NCBI GenBank assembly: GCA_903823025.1
Contig: CAIJRK010000069.1
Span: 25,609 to 89,608, forward strand
DNA: 64,000 nucleotides
Source: an uncultured beta proteobacterium
GTDB lineage: Bacteria; Pseudomonadota; Gammaproteobacteria; Burkholderiales; Burkholderiaceae_C
Direction of reading: 5' to 3'
Part shown: positions 9,863-17,940 of the stretch, one piece after another
How the letters are laid out: each line of letters starts with the position of its first letter
Numbering within the stretch: the stretch's first letter is position 1
Notes under the pieces: model-generated
Database searches by the model: none
Seen by the model: the letters and a program-made list of their open reading frames with translations, nothing else
Told to the model about the DNA's origin: nothing
Translations under genes and position numbers: made by a program

Positions 9863-9945
9863 CATTTCTGCCAACGCTTCTTGCGCCTTTCTTGCGCGGC
9901 AAGTCGCTTGTCTCGCGTTTCGGAAATAGATTCTTTTGTCTAAAG
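9863..9945 (-). pseudogene. TnpB (IS605-type) remnant
   Basis: Translated on the minus strand this stretch reads RDKRLAAQERRKKRWQK, matching 14 of 17 residues of the intact TnpB at the right edge of this window (QDKRLAAQEKHKKRWQK). Upstream residues KESISET continue the frame until a TAG about 10 codons before the match, and similarity fades downstream. No other TnpB motif (RuvC residues, Cys4 zinc finger) remains, so this is a decayed fragment of under 100 bases. The rest of the 9829-10099 gap shows nothing else beyond the leader of the next gene. Confidence 0.7.
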
Positions 9946-10099
9946 TTCGCATCTAAAACACAGTAATAAATAAGGCTCTCACGCTATTTTTAAATTAAGC
10001 TTCAGCGCAGAAAAATACCAACTGCCGCCGCTTTTCGGCCACATCGCCTGACAAAGCGAATGCGAGGATTGGCTATTTAAACGAGCAAAGAGGCTTCCT

Positions 10100-10912
10100 A
10101 TGTCCGAACTCTATGGGTCTGACGCTTATGCGCCGAGTGACGTGGCGCAGCGCATTGAAACCGTGGGCGTTGCCAAAGCACATTTGGCGACGTTGCCGCT
10201 GTTAATGCTGGGTTTGTTGGCCGGGGCGTTTATCGGCTTGGGTGCCTTGTTTTTTGTGCTGGTCAAATCAGACCCGACGCTGGGGTTTGCGGCTAGTTCG
10301 GTGCTGGGCGGACTGGTGTTTTCGCTGGGGCTGTTGCTGGTTGTTGTGGCCGGGGCAGAGCTGTTTACCGGCAACAATTTGCTGGCGATGGCGTGGGCTG
10401 ACGGCAAAATCAGCAGCGCCGATGTGTTGCGTAACTGGGTGCTGGTGTGTGGCGCCAACTTTGTCGGAGCGGCCGGTTTGGCGGTGCTGGTGTATGCCAG
10501 TGGACACACGCACTTGAACGGCGGCGCCATTGGTCAGCAGGTGGTGAAGATGGCGTTGGCCAAGCAGAACCTGTCCCTTGAACAAGCTTTTTTCAGAGGT
10601 GTGCTGTGCAATGTGCTGGTTTGCATGGCCGTGTGGATGGCGATGGCCGGTCGCAGCGTGACCGACAAAATGGTGGCGATTGTGTTGCCGGTGAGTGCCT
10701 TTGTAGCAGCGGGTTTTGAGCACAGCATTGCCAATATGTACATCATGCCGCTGGCGATGCTGATCCAACACTTTGACCCCAGTGCAGCGGGCACCGATTG
10801 GGTGACCTGGTCGGGCATGGCGGGTAATTTATTGCCGGTCATCGCGGGCAATCTGGTGGGCGGCAGTGTGTTGGTGGGCCTGGCTTATTACGTTATTTAT
10901 CGGCGCTGTTGA
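10100..10912 (+). CDS. Formate/nitrite transporter family channel (FocA/NirC type)
   Basis: A 270-residue inner-membrane anion channel with six predicted helices. Family hallmarks are the segment AGAELFTGNN, the second half-repeat GVLCNVLVCMAVWMA, and the selectivity region AAGFEHSIANMY with its central histidine. FNT proteins form pentamers and pass formate, nitrite or hydrosulphide; the substrate here cannot be chosen from sequence. No pflB, nir or nas genes are adjacent. The neighbouring ammonium channel gene 260 bases downstream suggests a role in nitrogen supply, favouring nitrite, but this is only inference. Confidence 0.9.
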   Translation: MSELYGSDAYAPSDVAQRIETVGVAKAHLATLPLLMLGLLAGAFIGLGALFFVLVKSDPTLGFAASSVLGGLVFSLGLLLVVVAGAELFTGNNLLAMAWADGKISSADVLRNWVLVCGANFVGAAGLAVLVYASGHTHLNGGAIGQQVVKMALAKQNLSLEQAFFRGVLCNVLVCMAVWMAMAGRSVTDKMVAIVLPVSAFVAAGFEHSIANMYIMPLAMLIQHFDPSAAGTDWVTWSGMAGNLLPVIAGNLVGGSVLVGLAYYVIYRRC

Positions 10913-11171
10913 AGCCATTGGAAATGGCGCAGCATGTCGCCGCCATCAGCTGCTTCGGTCCGACATCCCGTCCAAACAAGTGGGCGCAAATCATGGCTCT
11001 GGCGAACTGACCCAGTGGCGCTTGAGTCTTATTGGCGCGCTGTTATGCCCTGCTCAATGCACCAGCACCGATTTGGCTCGATTTATGCTTTATCTCGGTG
11101 CGTTTTTGATTCACTCAAAATAAACGCACCAATTACAACCACCCCAACTCATTTCATTCTCAAAGGTTCAC

Positions 11172-12374
11172 ATGGAAGCACTAAAGCAGGGCGCAGACAC
11201 CTTGTTCATTCTTCTTGGCGCCATCATGGTGCTGTCCATGCACGCTGGTTTTGCATTTCTGGAACTGGGCACCGTGCGGCGCAAAAACCAGGTGAATGCG
11301 CTGGTCAAGATTCTGGTGGACTTTTCGGTCTCCACGGTGGTGTATTTCATGGTGGGCTACAGCGTGGCTTACGGCACCAGCTTCTTTGTGGGCGCGGAGC
11401 AATTGGCGGCTAAGAACGGTTTCGAGTTGGTCCGGTTCTTCTTTTTGCTGACCTTCGCCGCCGCCATTCCCGCCATCATCTCGGGCGGCATTGCCGAACG
11501 CGCCAAGTTTTGGCCGCAGTTGATGGCGACCGCTGTGATAGTGGGCTTCGTTTACCCCTTCTTTGAAGGGATGATGTGGAACCAGCACTTTGGCGTGCAA
11601 GCCTGGATCCAAGGTTTAACGGGTGCGCCGTTTCATGACTTTGCGGGCAGCGTGGTGGTTCATGCTTTGGGCGGCTGGATCGCTTTGCCAGCTGTCATAT
11701 TGTTAGGGGCGCGCAGCAATCGCTACCGCAAAGATGGCGCTATTTCAGCGCATCCACCGTCGAGTATTCCGTTTTTGGCCTTGGGCGCGTGGGTGCTCAC
11801 CGTGGGCTGGTTCGGCTTCAACGTGATGAGCGCGCAAACGCTGGACAAGGTTTCGGGCTTGGTAGCGGTGAACTCGCTGATGGCAATGGTGGGCGGCACG
11901 CTGGCTGCGCTGGTCGTGGGCAAGAACGACCCCGGTTTTGTCCACAACGGCCCGCTGGCTGGGTTGGTCGCTGTGTGCGCAGGGTCGGACTTGATGCACC
12001 CGCTGGGCGCTTTGGTAGTAGGCGCTGTGGCAGGGGCCATTTTTGTTTCCATGTTCACATTGACGCAAAACAAATGGAAAATTGATGACGTGCTGGGCGT
12101 GTGGCCGCTGCACGGTTTGTGCGGGACGTGGGGCGGCCTGGCGGCTGGCATTTTTGGCGCCAAAGCCTTGGGTGGACTGGGCGGCGTCACGCTCGGTGCC
12201 CAACTGATTGGCACCGTCATGGGCGTGGTTTGGGCCTTGATCGGCGGGCTTGTGGTTTACGGTTTGCTCAAAGTCACGCTGGGTTTGCGCCTGAGTCAGG
12301 AAGAAGAATATGACGGCGCTGACCTGTCAATCCATAAGATCAGCGCTTCGCCGGAGCGTGAAGCCAACTGGTAA
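11172..12374 (+). CDS. amtB: Ammonium transporter Amt/AmtB
   Basis: A 400-residue ammonium channel of the inner membrane with eleven predicted helices. The conserved aspartate is in FHDFAGS (D156), the first pore histidine is H164 (VVHALGG), and the twin histidine lies in LHGLCGTWGG. It starts directly with the mature-like sequence MEALKQGADTLFILLG and has no long cleaved signal. Unlike most amt loci there is no glnK (PII) gene next to it. Its 3' end overlaps the convergent cytochrome gene by 35 bases. I looked for a sigma-54 promoter upstream and found none with correct spacing. Confidence 0.94.
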   Translation: MEALKQGADTLFILLGAIMVLSMHAGFAFLELGTVRRKNQVNALVKILVDFSVSTVVYFMVGYSVAYGTSFFVGAEQLAAKNGFELVRFFFLLTFAAAIPAIISGGIAERAKFWPQLMATAVIVGFVYPFFEGMMWNQHFGVQAWIQGLTGAPFHDFAGSVVVHALGGWIALPAVILLGARSNRYRKDGAISAHPPSSIPFLALGAWVLTVGWFGFNVMSAQTLDKVSGLVAVNSLMAMVGGTLAALVVGKNDPGFVHNGPLAGLVAVCAGSDLMHPLGALVVGAVAGAIFVSMFTLTQNKWKIDDVLGVWPLHGLCGTWGGLAAGIFGAKALGGLGGVTLGAQLIGTVMGVVWALIGGLVVYGLLKVTLGLRLSQEEEYDGADLSIHKISASPEREANW

Positions 12375-13521
12375 CGGGCAGACGCATCGCACCATCCTCA
12401 AAGGTTCCGGCGTCCGCATCTTGATGACAGGCGGCACAGTTGGTGCGGCTTTTAATGGCAGGCGACAGCCACTCGGCTGGCGTGATGTCTTGGTGCTTTT
12501 TAACCCAATAAGGCGTCTCGGTCATGCGCAATGGCGTGACTCCCGGTGGGATGGACTGCTCAATTTTGTAGGCGGCCTCGGTGGCGTGCTGGTCGGCGGC
12601 GTTCGCACGCATGAACGTCAACAACGCGGCTATGGTGGCCTCATCAAGGTACAAGTCGGAGCCGAAATGGTCTTGTTGTTCCGCCATCATTCGGACCCAG
12701 GATCGACTGGGCAACAACGACGGATGAAACGCCATATGGCAACTGCTGCACTCCTCTCGCCACTGGGCGTTGTCCGCCAGCGTGCGGCCTACGAAAGGCA
12801 CGTTGGACGTTTTGAACGTGCCTTCCATCAGCCCCAATTGCTTTTCCAGCGGCGCATGTAAGGCGTAGAAAAACCACCAACCAGCAAACCCCAGCATCAG
12901 CACCCCCATCACAGCGGCCACGCCACCGCGTGCGCGGGTGATTGGCGTGTTGGCCTCGGCTAATTTGGTGCCGGTCAGCATGGACTTGGCCAGATTTTCG
13001 CGGTGTATCAGGCTCTCGACAATGACACCGGCGATGTGGCCCGCCACCACCCCTAACATCGCGATAGCCGCGAGTTCGTGTATTTGTTTGACGGTTTGGG
13101 CTTGCGCAAAGCTGATCCAGCCCGCCACCAAGCCTTGCTGCTCGTCGCCACCCAGCGTGAAGATGCCGGTCAGGCCCACCACCCCGGCGAGTACCAACAG
13201 TAAATAGATAGCCCAACTACCCGCCGGGTTGTGCCCAATATGGCGCGCCGCCCGGTGAGCGATGAGTTGACGCACATAAGTCAGCGCGGCTTGAGGCCCA
13301 AAACCAAATGAGCTAAAGCGGGCGTAGTGCGAACCCACCAGCCCCCAGATCACCCGAAAAACCAACAAGCCGAGCATGAGATAACCCAAGAACACATGCA
13401 CGGATAACCACTGATCTTCCTCGCTGGTTAGCCAGGCACCGGCAAAGCTCAGGGCGAGAGTCCAATGAAACAAGCGGGTCGGAACGTCCCAAATCAGGTG
13501 ACGTTGCATGGGTTGCTGCAT
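12340..13521 (-). CDS. Cytochrome b561-type protein fused to a diheme cytochrome c (DHC) domain
   Basis: A 393-residue fusion. Residues 1-190 are a four-helix cytochrome b of the b561/hydrogenase b-subunit type, with candidate haem histidines H19, H42, H148 and H162. A further membrane helix (about 200-222) leads to an extracytoplasmic domain with two haem c sites, CSSCH (258-262) and CAACH (362-366), homologous to the separate DHC encoded just upstream. In Rhodobacter and Shewanella SHP clusters the cytochrome b is expected to pass electrons from quinol to DHC and then SHP. Here the b subunit carries its own DHC copy, so the chain may have two diheme steps. It is the last gene of the operon, 30 bases after dhc. 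Confidence 0.85.
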   Translation of the reverse strand: MQQPMQRHLIWDVPTRLFHWTLALSFAGAWLTSEEDQWLSVHVFLGYLMLGLLVFRVIWGLVGSHYARFSSFGFGPQAALTYVRQLIAHRAARHIGHNPAGSWAIYLLLVLAGVVGLTGIFTLGGDEQQGLVAGWISFAQAQTVKQIHELAAIAMLGVVAGHIAGVIVESLIHRENLAKSMLTGTKLAEANTPITRARGGVAAVMGVLMLGFAGWWFFYALHAPLEKQLGLMEGTFKTSNVPFVGRTLADNAQWREECSSCHMAFHPSLLPSRSWVRMMAEQQDHFGSDLYLDEATIAALLTFMRANAADQHATEAAYKIEQSIPPGVTPLRMTETPYWVKKHQDITPAEWLSPAIKSRTNCAACHQDADAGTFEDGAMRLPVTSWLHAPAKR

Positions 13522-13551
13522 GGGTTGAGTCTCTTAACGGCGGTCGTGGGT

Positions 13552-14043
13552 TTATTGCGGAATGTGGATGCTTCTCTCGTCGAAGTTGCCCTTGTCGGCG
13601 CCGCTATGGCAAGCCATGCAATTGGCCCGACTCTTGATAGAAGCTCGTTTCCAGACCGCTGGAGAAATCTCGCGACTATCGTGCTTGGATTTGAACCATG
13701 CTGACTCTGTAATGCGCAGCGGCGCGGTGTTGGCCGTCCAGCGGTTCGAGTCGTTTTCAACCAAAAACCGGGTAATCTCCAGCGTCTCCTGCGGGGTCAG
13801 AGACGCATCGGTTTCAAAATGCTTATCCAAGCCCGACATGATCTTGCGCCAGGACGCAGCAGGCAACAAACCCGGCGGAAAAGCCATATGACAGGCCGCG
13901 CATTCCTGTTTCCACTTCTGATTGATTTGCGCGGGCATCACCGGTTTGCCACGGTTTTCACCGTCATATTTATTGCTGTCGGCCTGAACCCCCAAAGCAG
14001 CCACGACGGCCAGCGCCACAAGAATTTTTTTAAGATATTTCAT
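13552..14043 (-). CDS. dhc: Periplasmic diheme cytochrome c (DHC)
   Basis: A 163-residue exported cytochrome with a cleavable signal peptide (residues 1-21, ending VQA). Two haem attachment motifs are present, CAACH (48-52) and CMACH (142-146). The spacing and the segment FPPGLLPAASW match the DHC family (dihaem cytochrome c) that reduces Sphaeroides haem protein. It lies 14 bases downstream of the shp-like gene and 30 bases upstream of the cytochrome b-DHC fusion, so all three are probably co-transcribed. The domain is clearly paralogous to the C-terminal half of the fusion protein. Confidence 0.88.
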   Translation of the reverse strand: MKYLKKILVALAVVAALGVQADSNKYDGENRGKPVMPAQINQKWKQECAACHMAFPPGLLPAASWRKIMSGLDKHFETDASLTPQETLEITRFLVENDSNRWTANTAPLRITESAWFKSKHDSREISPAVWKRASIKSRANCMACHSGADKGNFDERSIHIPQ

Positions 14044-14057
14044 GATGCCCGTCTCTC

Positions 14058-14462
14058 TTATTTAGCCGATAGCACGTAGGCGATGAAGTCACCCTTTTCT
14101 TGTGCCGTGCAGGCGCGGCTCAAGACATCGTTGCAGTTGCGCTTGAACCATTTCTCGACCGTGGCAGCTTCTGTGAATCGTTTGGGATTGGCGGACGGTG
14201 ACAACGGCAAGATGACTTTGTTGGTCTTGACGTGCTTGCCAGTGTTGGTGGGTGAACTGGTGTGGCATGACGCGCACGACAGTTCATTAATTTTGGTGTT
14301 GTAAAGCTTTTCGCCAGCGGCAACGGAGAAGTCTTTGAAGGCCGCATTTTCTTGTTTGGCCGGGGTGCGGTAGCTGTCCTGAATCGGGTTGGCCACAGCA
14401 CATAAGGGCAGGGCCAACACCAAACAGGCCAACAAGCTTGTCTTGTTCAGATTCTTTTTCAT
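14058..14462 (-). CDS. shp: SHP-like monohaem cytochrome c (DUF1924)
   Basis: A 134-residue exported cytochrome c with a signal peptide (1-24, ending AVA) and one haem site, CASCH at 63-67. The C-terminal part has N109-C110 and C118. In Rhodobacter sphaeroides SHP an asparagine next to a disulphide cysteine is the labile sixth haem ligand that lets the protein bind O2 and NO; the N-C pair and second cysteine here fit that arrangement, although the loop is two residues shorter than I recall. The gene is first in an operon with dhc and cytochrome b, the known SHP context. Its physiological role in other bacteria is unsettled. Confidence 0.85.
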   Translation of the reverse strand: MKKNLNKTSLLACLVLALPLCAVANPIQDSYRTPAKQENAAFKDFSVAAGEKLYNTKINELSCASCHTSSPTNTGKHVKTNKVILPLSPSANPKRFTEAATVEKWFKRNCNDVLSRACTAQEKGDFIAYVLSAK

Positions 14463-14520
14463 CAGGAACTCCTTTGTTAAAAAACAAAATCAAAAGGTAG
14501 TGACCCTCGTGAGGTTATTT

Positions 14521-14540
14521 AACCCTATAAATTCAGGGTT
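14521..14540. promoter_or_regulatory. Inverted repeat between the dsbD-like gene and shp
   Basis: AACCCT and AGGGTT form perfect 6-base arms around an 8-base spacer, about 60 bases before the shp start and 55 bases after the dsbD-like stop. It could be an operator for the haem-protein operon or a weak terminator for the upstream gene. There is no T-run on the minus strand, which favours the operator reading. Confidence 0.35.
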
Positions 14541-14594
14541 ATTCATCCTAAAACAAACAGCTTAAAGAAATCTTAAATGAATTTTTTATGCGCC

Positions 14595-16763
14595 TTACAG
14601 AAGGGCCAACGCCGTGCGCACTTCTTGCACCGTCAAAATCTCGGTCAAGACGACCGGTGCCCGACCCGTTTTATAGAGCACATAAACCGGCACGCCGTTG
14701 CGGCCTAGTTCGCTTAACGCGGCAGTGATGGCCGGGTCGCGGCGCGTCCAGTCGGCGCGCAGCAGGGTGACTTTTTTGGCAGTCATGTCGGCCAGCACCT
14801 CTTGATTAACCAGCGTTGTTTTCTTGTTGTACTGGCAAGTCACGCACCAAGCAGCGGTGAAATCGACAAACACGGGCGCACCCGTTGCCAACGCCTGTTC
14901 CACCCGACCCGGCGCCCAAGTCTGCCAGCGATCTCCACTGGCTGCCGCCTCGGAAGTTTCTAAAGTTTTTGTGATATTTCGGCCAATCGTCCCTGTCAGC
15001 AAGGCGAAAAACGCGATTGAAATAGCCACCATGATCCAGCGACTTCGCCCCTTGAGCGTGAGCGACCAAAGCACCCCACTCAAAGCCACCAACAGCGCCA
15101 GCAACGCGCCCGCGCCGTCAATGCCGCTTTGCTGACCCAGCACCCAGACCAGCCAGACAACGGTGGCAAACATCGGAAACGCCATCGCGCGGCGGAAGGT
15201 GTTCATCCACGCGCCAGGCCGGGGCAGCAACTTGGCGATTGCCGGAATCAAGCTGGCCGCCAGATACGGCAACGCCATACCGACGCCAATCGTGGCAAAA
15301 ATCAGCAAAGCTTGTGCGGCGGGCAACCCCAGCGCCAACCCGAGCGACGCACCCATGAACGGCGCGGTGCAAGGCGACGCAATAGCGACCGCCAATACGC
15401 CCGACAAAAACGCATCCACCGCCGGATTTTTGGATTGGATCGTCGTCACGCGGCTAGGCAAAAAATGACCAAACTCAAACATCCCGGCCAAGTTCAACCC
15501 CATCACCGTGAACAACACGGCCAGCGCCGCCACCACCGCAGGCGACTGCAACTGAAAGCCCCAGCCCAACTGTTCACCCGCGCTGCGCAGGCCCAACATC
15601 AACGCGCCCAAGGCCAAAAATGACAGCACCACGCCTGCGGTATAGGCCAGCCCGCTGATGCGGTGGCCGCGACGGTCATTGGCGTGGCGCGTGAAACTCA
15701 TCACCTTGATGGCCAGTATCGGAAACACGCAAGGCATTAAATTAAGAATAAGGCCGCCCAACAGGGCGCCCACCAAGGCAGCCCATAAACCCATGGAGAC
15801 CGTTGGCGCGGCAGGCAATATTGTTCCGGTGTCCAAGTTGGCCTTGAGCGCCGCCGCCAAAGCAGGCGACACCTCTTGCAAAGCGGCCACCGCAGGCCAG
15901 TTGCCCGTGACTGTGGCCTGGGCCAAAAATCCTTCGCGCTGGCCATTAAGTTCTCCCGCTACCACCAACGGCATCACGTTCGGGCTTTGGCTGCGGTGCG
16001 CGGACAAAGGCACATTGGCCGTCCACAGGTTGCCCTGCCAGTTTTGCGTCCATTGGCCCGCCGTCTCAATCACCTCGGACGTTTCCGGGAAAAATTCCAG
16101 CGCTTGGCCTTGCAACGCAGTGGGTAGTCCGGCTACCGTGACTTTAAGCGTGTTGCCCGCCACTTCAACCCGACTGTCGCCCGTCAAGGCTTGCGGCTGT
16201 GCTTTCAAGGCAGCTTCAAAGGCGGCACCGTTCAGCGCGGTAGAGCCGCGAACCGGCAAGCGCAGCACAAATTCGCCTTCTTGTGGAATGCATTCTTTGC
16301 GGCACACCAGCCACGTCGCCTTGAGTTTGATTTCCAGGTCGCTGTTGAGCAACGAGGGCTTGAAGTCCGGCGTAATCGTGAGCGGCACCGGCAATAACAC
16401 GGTGCCTTCATAACCGTAGTTAGCCAAGTTGCCAATTGGAATCTTTTTGGGCAGCGGCCACGCGATGTCGCCCGCCATGACGCCAGGCGGCAACGTCCAT
16501 TGCAGATCGGTGGGCAAACCGGAGTCGCCGGAGTTCTTCCAGTAAGTGTGCCATTCGGGCTGGTGCGTAAGCTGCAAACCGACCCACACGGTTTTTCCGG
16601 AGTCGGCCCCGTCCGGCGCATGGGCCAACAACTCGGCCCGCACTTGAGCGGTGGTGACGACGGAGGACACGCTCAGTTGGGCGCTGGCAGCGGTCGAAAG
16701 CAAGCTCATCACGAGCCAAAGTGCAGCCATCCAAAGCCGCTGGGGGAATTTTAAAAAGTTCAT
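14595..16763 (-). CDS. DsbD/ScsB-like thiol:disulphide interchange protein
   Basis: A 722-residue membrane protein that carries reducing power from cytoplasmic thioredoxin to periplasmic partners. The signal peptide is residues 1-28 (ending ASA). The N-terminal periplasmic domain contains WHTYWKNSGDSGLPT and LVCRKECIPQ, as in ScsB-type DsbD proteins. The central eight-helix domain begins near 335, with the conserved segment NLMPCVFPILAIK and a second cysteine in SPCTAPFMGA. The C-terminal thioredoxin domain has the redox motif CVTC at 640-643. The start is ATG 16763, because the upstream 17 codons precede any signal peptide. It lies upstream of the cytochrome c operon, where it could help haem attachment. 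Confidence 0.88.
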   Translation of the reverse strand: MNFLKFPQRLWMAALWLVMSLLSTAASAQLSVSSVVTTAQVRAELLAHAPDGADSGKTVWVGLQLTHQPEWHTYWKNSGDSGLPTDLQWTLPPGVMAGDIAWPLPKKIPIGNLANYGYEGTVLLPVPLTITPDFKPSLLNSDLEIKLKATWLVCRKECIPQEGEFVLRLPVRGSTALNGAAFEAALKAQPQALTGDSRVEVAGNTLKVTVAGLPTALQGQALEFFPETSEVIETAGQWTQNWQGNLWTANVPLSAHRSQSPNVMPLVVAGELNGQREGFLAQATVTGNWPAVAALQEVSPALAAALKANLDTGTILPAAPTVSMGLWAALVGALLGGLILNLMPCVFPILAIKVMSFTRHANDRRGHRISGLAYTAGVVLSFLALGALMLGLRSAGEQLGWGFQLQSPAVVAALAVLFTVMGLNLAGMFEFGHFLPSRVTTIQSKNPAVDAFLSGVLAVAIASPCTAPFMGASLGLALGLPAAQALLIFATIGVGMALPYLAASLIPAIAKLLPRPGAWMNTFRRAMAFPMFATVVWLVWVLGQQSGIDGAGALLALLVALSGVLWSLTLKGRSRWIMVAISIAFFALLTGTIGRNITKTLETSEAAASGDRWQTWAPGRVEQALATGAPVFVDFTAAWCVTCQYNKKTTLVNQEVLADMTAKKVTLLRADWTRRDPAITAALSELGRNGVPVYVLYKTGRAPVVLTEILTVQEVRTALALL

Positions 16764-16826
16764 TGGGAAATAAGAGTGGCGCAAGGCGACAAAGTTCCAG
16801 TTACCGTGCAGCAACAGGGCGGCAGA

Positions 16827-17168
16827 TCAGTCGTCGTGGTCGGGCAACAAAGCGCCTTGCGAAAACACGGCAGGCAGTTTTTTCGGCGCCTTGATACGCA
16901 TCTGTTTGTTCACGTTCATACGGCCAAACACCACTTCAATATCGCTCACCGACACGCCAAACTCATGCGCCAAAAACCGCAGCATGTGGTCAGTCGCCTT
17001 GCCCGACACGGGTGCCGCCGTCACGCTAACCTTGAGTTGCGTACCTTTGGGTTTGCCGATGACGTCGCGCGCGGCGCTGGGTTTGCCCAGAATGTTGACC
17101 ACCAATACGTCGCCGTCCCAGGCAAAGAATGAATCGCCCGTGGCGTTTTTGAGTTGTCCGCGACTCAT
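16827..17168 (-). CDS. yggU: DUF167 family protein YggU
   Basis: A 113-residue cytoplasmic protein of the DUF167/YggU family, function unknown. Recognised from its length and the core segment KVSVTAAPVSGKATDHMLRFLA followed by SDIEVVFGRMNVNKQMRI. It lies 63 bases upstream of the dsbD-like gene on the same strand and could be co-transcribed. It is divergent from mazEF. Confidence 0.85.
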   Translation of the reverse strand: MSRGQLKNATGDSFFAWDGDVLVVNILGKPSAARDVIGKPKGTQLKVSVTAAPVSGKATDHMLRFLAHEFGVSVSDIEVVFGRMNVNKQMRIKAPKKLPAVFSQGALLPDHDD

Positions 17169-17265
17169 AAGGCAAGGCCCGATGTGCGGTGTCGGAATAG
17201 GTTTTGGGGTTGAAGGTTCATCAAAGTTCTGTGCATCAGTTTTGAAATTAGAAGTGAATGTTGTA

Positions 17266-17312
17266 TTGGATACCTGTTTTAACCGCGCCTAAAATGTAGT
17301 CACTGTAATTAC
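17266..17312 (+). promoter_or_regulatory. Candidate mazEF promoter with overlapping palindrome
   Basis: TTGGAT (17266-17271) and TAAAAT (17290-17295) are spaced by 18 bases, a fair sigma-70 promoter. The palindrome GTAATTAC (17305-17312) lies at the expected transcription start, a usual place for a MazE autorepression operator. Both calls are by eye. Confidence 0.4.
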
Positions 17313-17327
17313 TTTATAGGTCAAATC

Positions 17328-17606
17328 ATGCCCCCCTCAAGCACCGTGCATCCTCTCAAAATCATTGCCATTGGCAACTCACGCGGCGTTCGTTTGCCGC
17401 AAGCCTTGCTGCGCCGCTACGGCATGGCCGACGAGATCACGCTGGAAGAGTTGCCCGAAGGGCTTTTGCTACGCGGTTCGGCCTCCAGCAAGCTGTCGCT
17501 CAAGCAAACCTTTACCGAGATGGCGCGTGAGCAGGCGGCAGGCCTTGAGGACTGGCGCGATCTGGACGGGACAGCGGCTGACGGGCTGGATCACGTCAAA
17601 TGGTGA
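17328..17606 (+). CDS. mazE: MazE-like AbrB-fold antitoxin
   Basis: A 92-residue antitoxin. Residues 8-50 form a SpoVT-AbrB (swapped-hairpin) DNA-binding domain with the hallmark KIIAIGNSRGVRLPQALL. The C-terminal tail (about 55-92) is acidic and aromatic (LEDWRDLDG) and should wrap MazF. Its stop overlaps the toxin start by 7 bases, so the pair is translationally coupled. The antitoxin probably represses its own promoter together with the toxin. Confidence 0.9.
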   Translation: MPPSSTVHPLKIIAIGNSRGVRLPQALLRRYGMADEITLEELPEGLLLRGSASSKLSLKQTFTEMAREQAAGLEDWRDLDGTAADGLDHVKW

Positions 17607-17938
17607 CGGCCAAAGTTTCCCGCTACGGTTTGTATGGGGCGCAGTTAGACCCGACGCGCGGCAGCGAAATCGCCAAGACCCGACCCGTGGTCGTGGTCAG
17701 TCCTGACGAGATGAACCGCCACCTTGAAACCGTGGTCATTTGCCCTTTGACCAGCCAGTTGCATCCGCAGTGGGCGAGTCGTGTGCCGTGTCGGTGTGAG
17801 GGTGTCGCCAGCGAGATTGCCGTGGATCAGATTCGCACCGTGAGCAAGTCGCGCCTGACGCAGTCCTTGGGACGCATTGACGCCGCCACCGTGCAAGAGT
17901 TGCGACAAGTGATTGCCCTGCTTTACGTGAAAGATTGA
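17600..17938 (+). CDS. mazF: MazF-like endoribonuclease toxin
   Basis: A 112-residue PemK/MazF-family mRNA interferase, expected to cut RNA at short sequence motifs unless bound by MazE. Family features are KTRPVVVVSPDEMN (strand with the catalytic arginine), VVICPLTSQLHP (the threonine-serine region) and EIAVDQIRTVSKSRL near the C-terminus. All core residues I expect are present, so the toxin looks active. It starts inside mazE and ends two bases before the radical SAM gene, an unusual run-on. Confidence 0.9.
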   Translation: MVTAKVSRYGLYGAQLDPTRGSEIAKTRPVVVVSPDEMNRHLETVVICPLTSQLHPQWASRVPCRCEGVASEIAVDQIRTVSKSRLTQSLGRIDAATVQELRQVIALLYVKD

Positions 17939-17940
17939 CC

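Noticed and set aside
10934..11413. 159-codon frame and possible sigma-54 site upstream of amtB
   Set aside because: The frame runs into amtB in the wrong phase. The best GG/GC pair (TTGGCGCGCTGTTATGC) has 11 bases between elements in place of the required 10.
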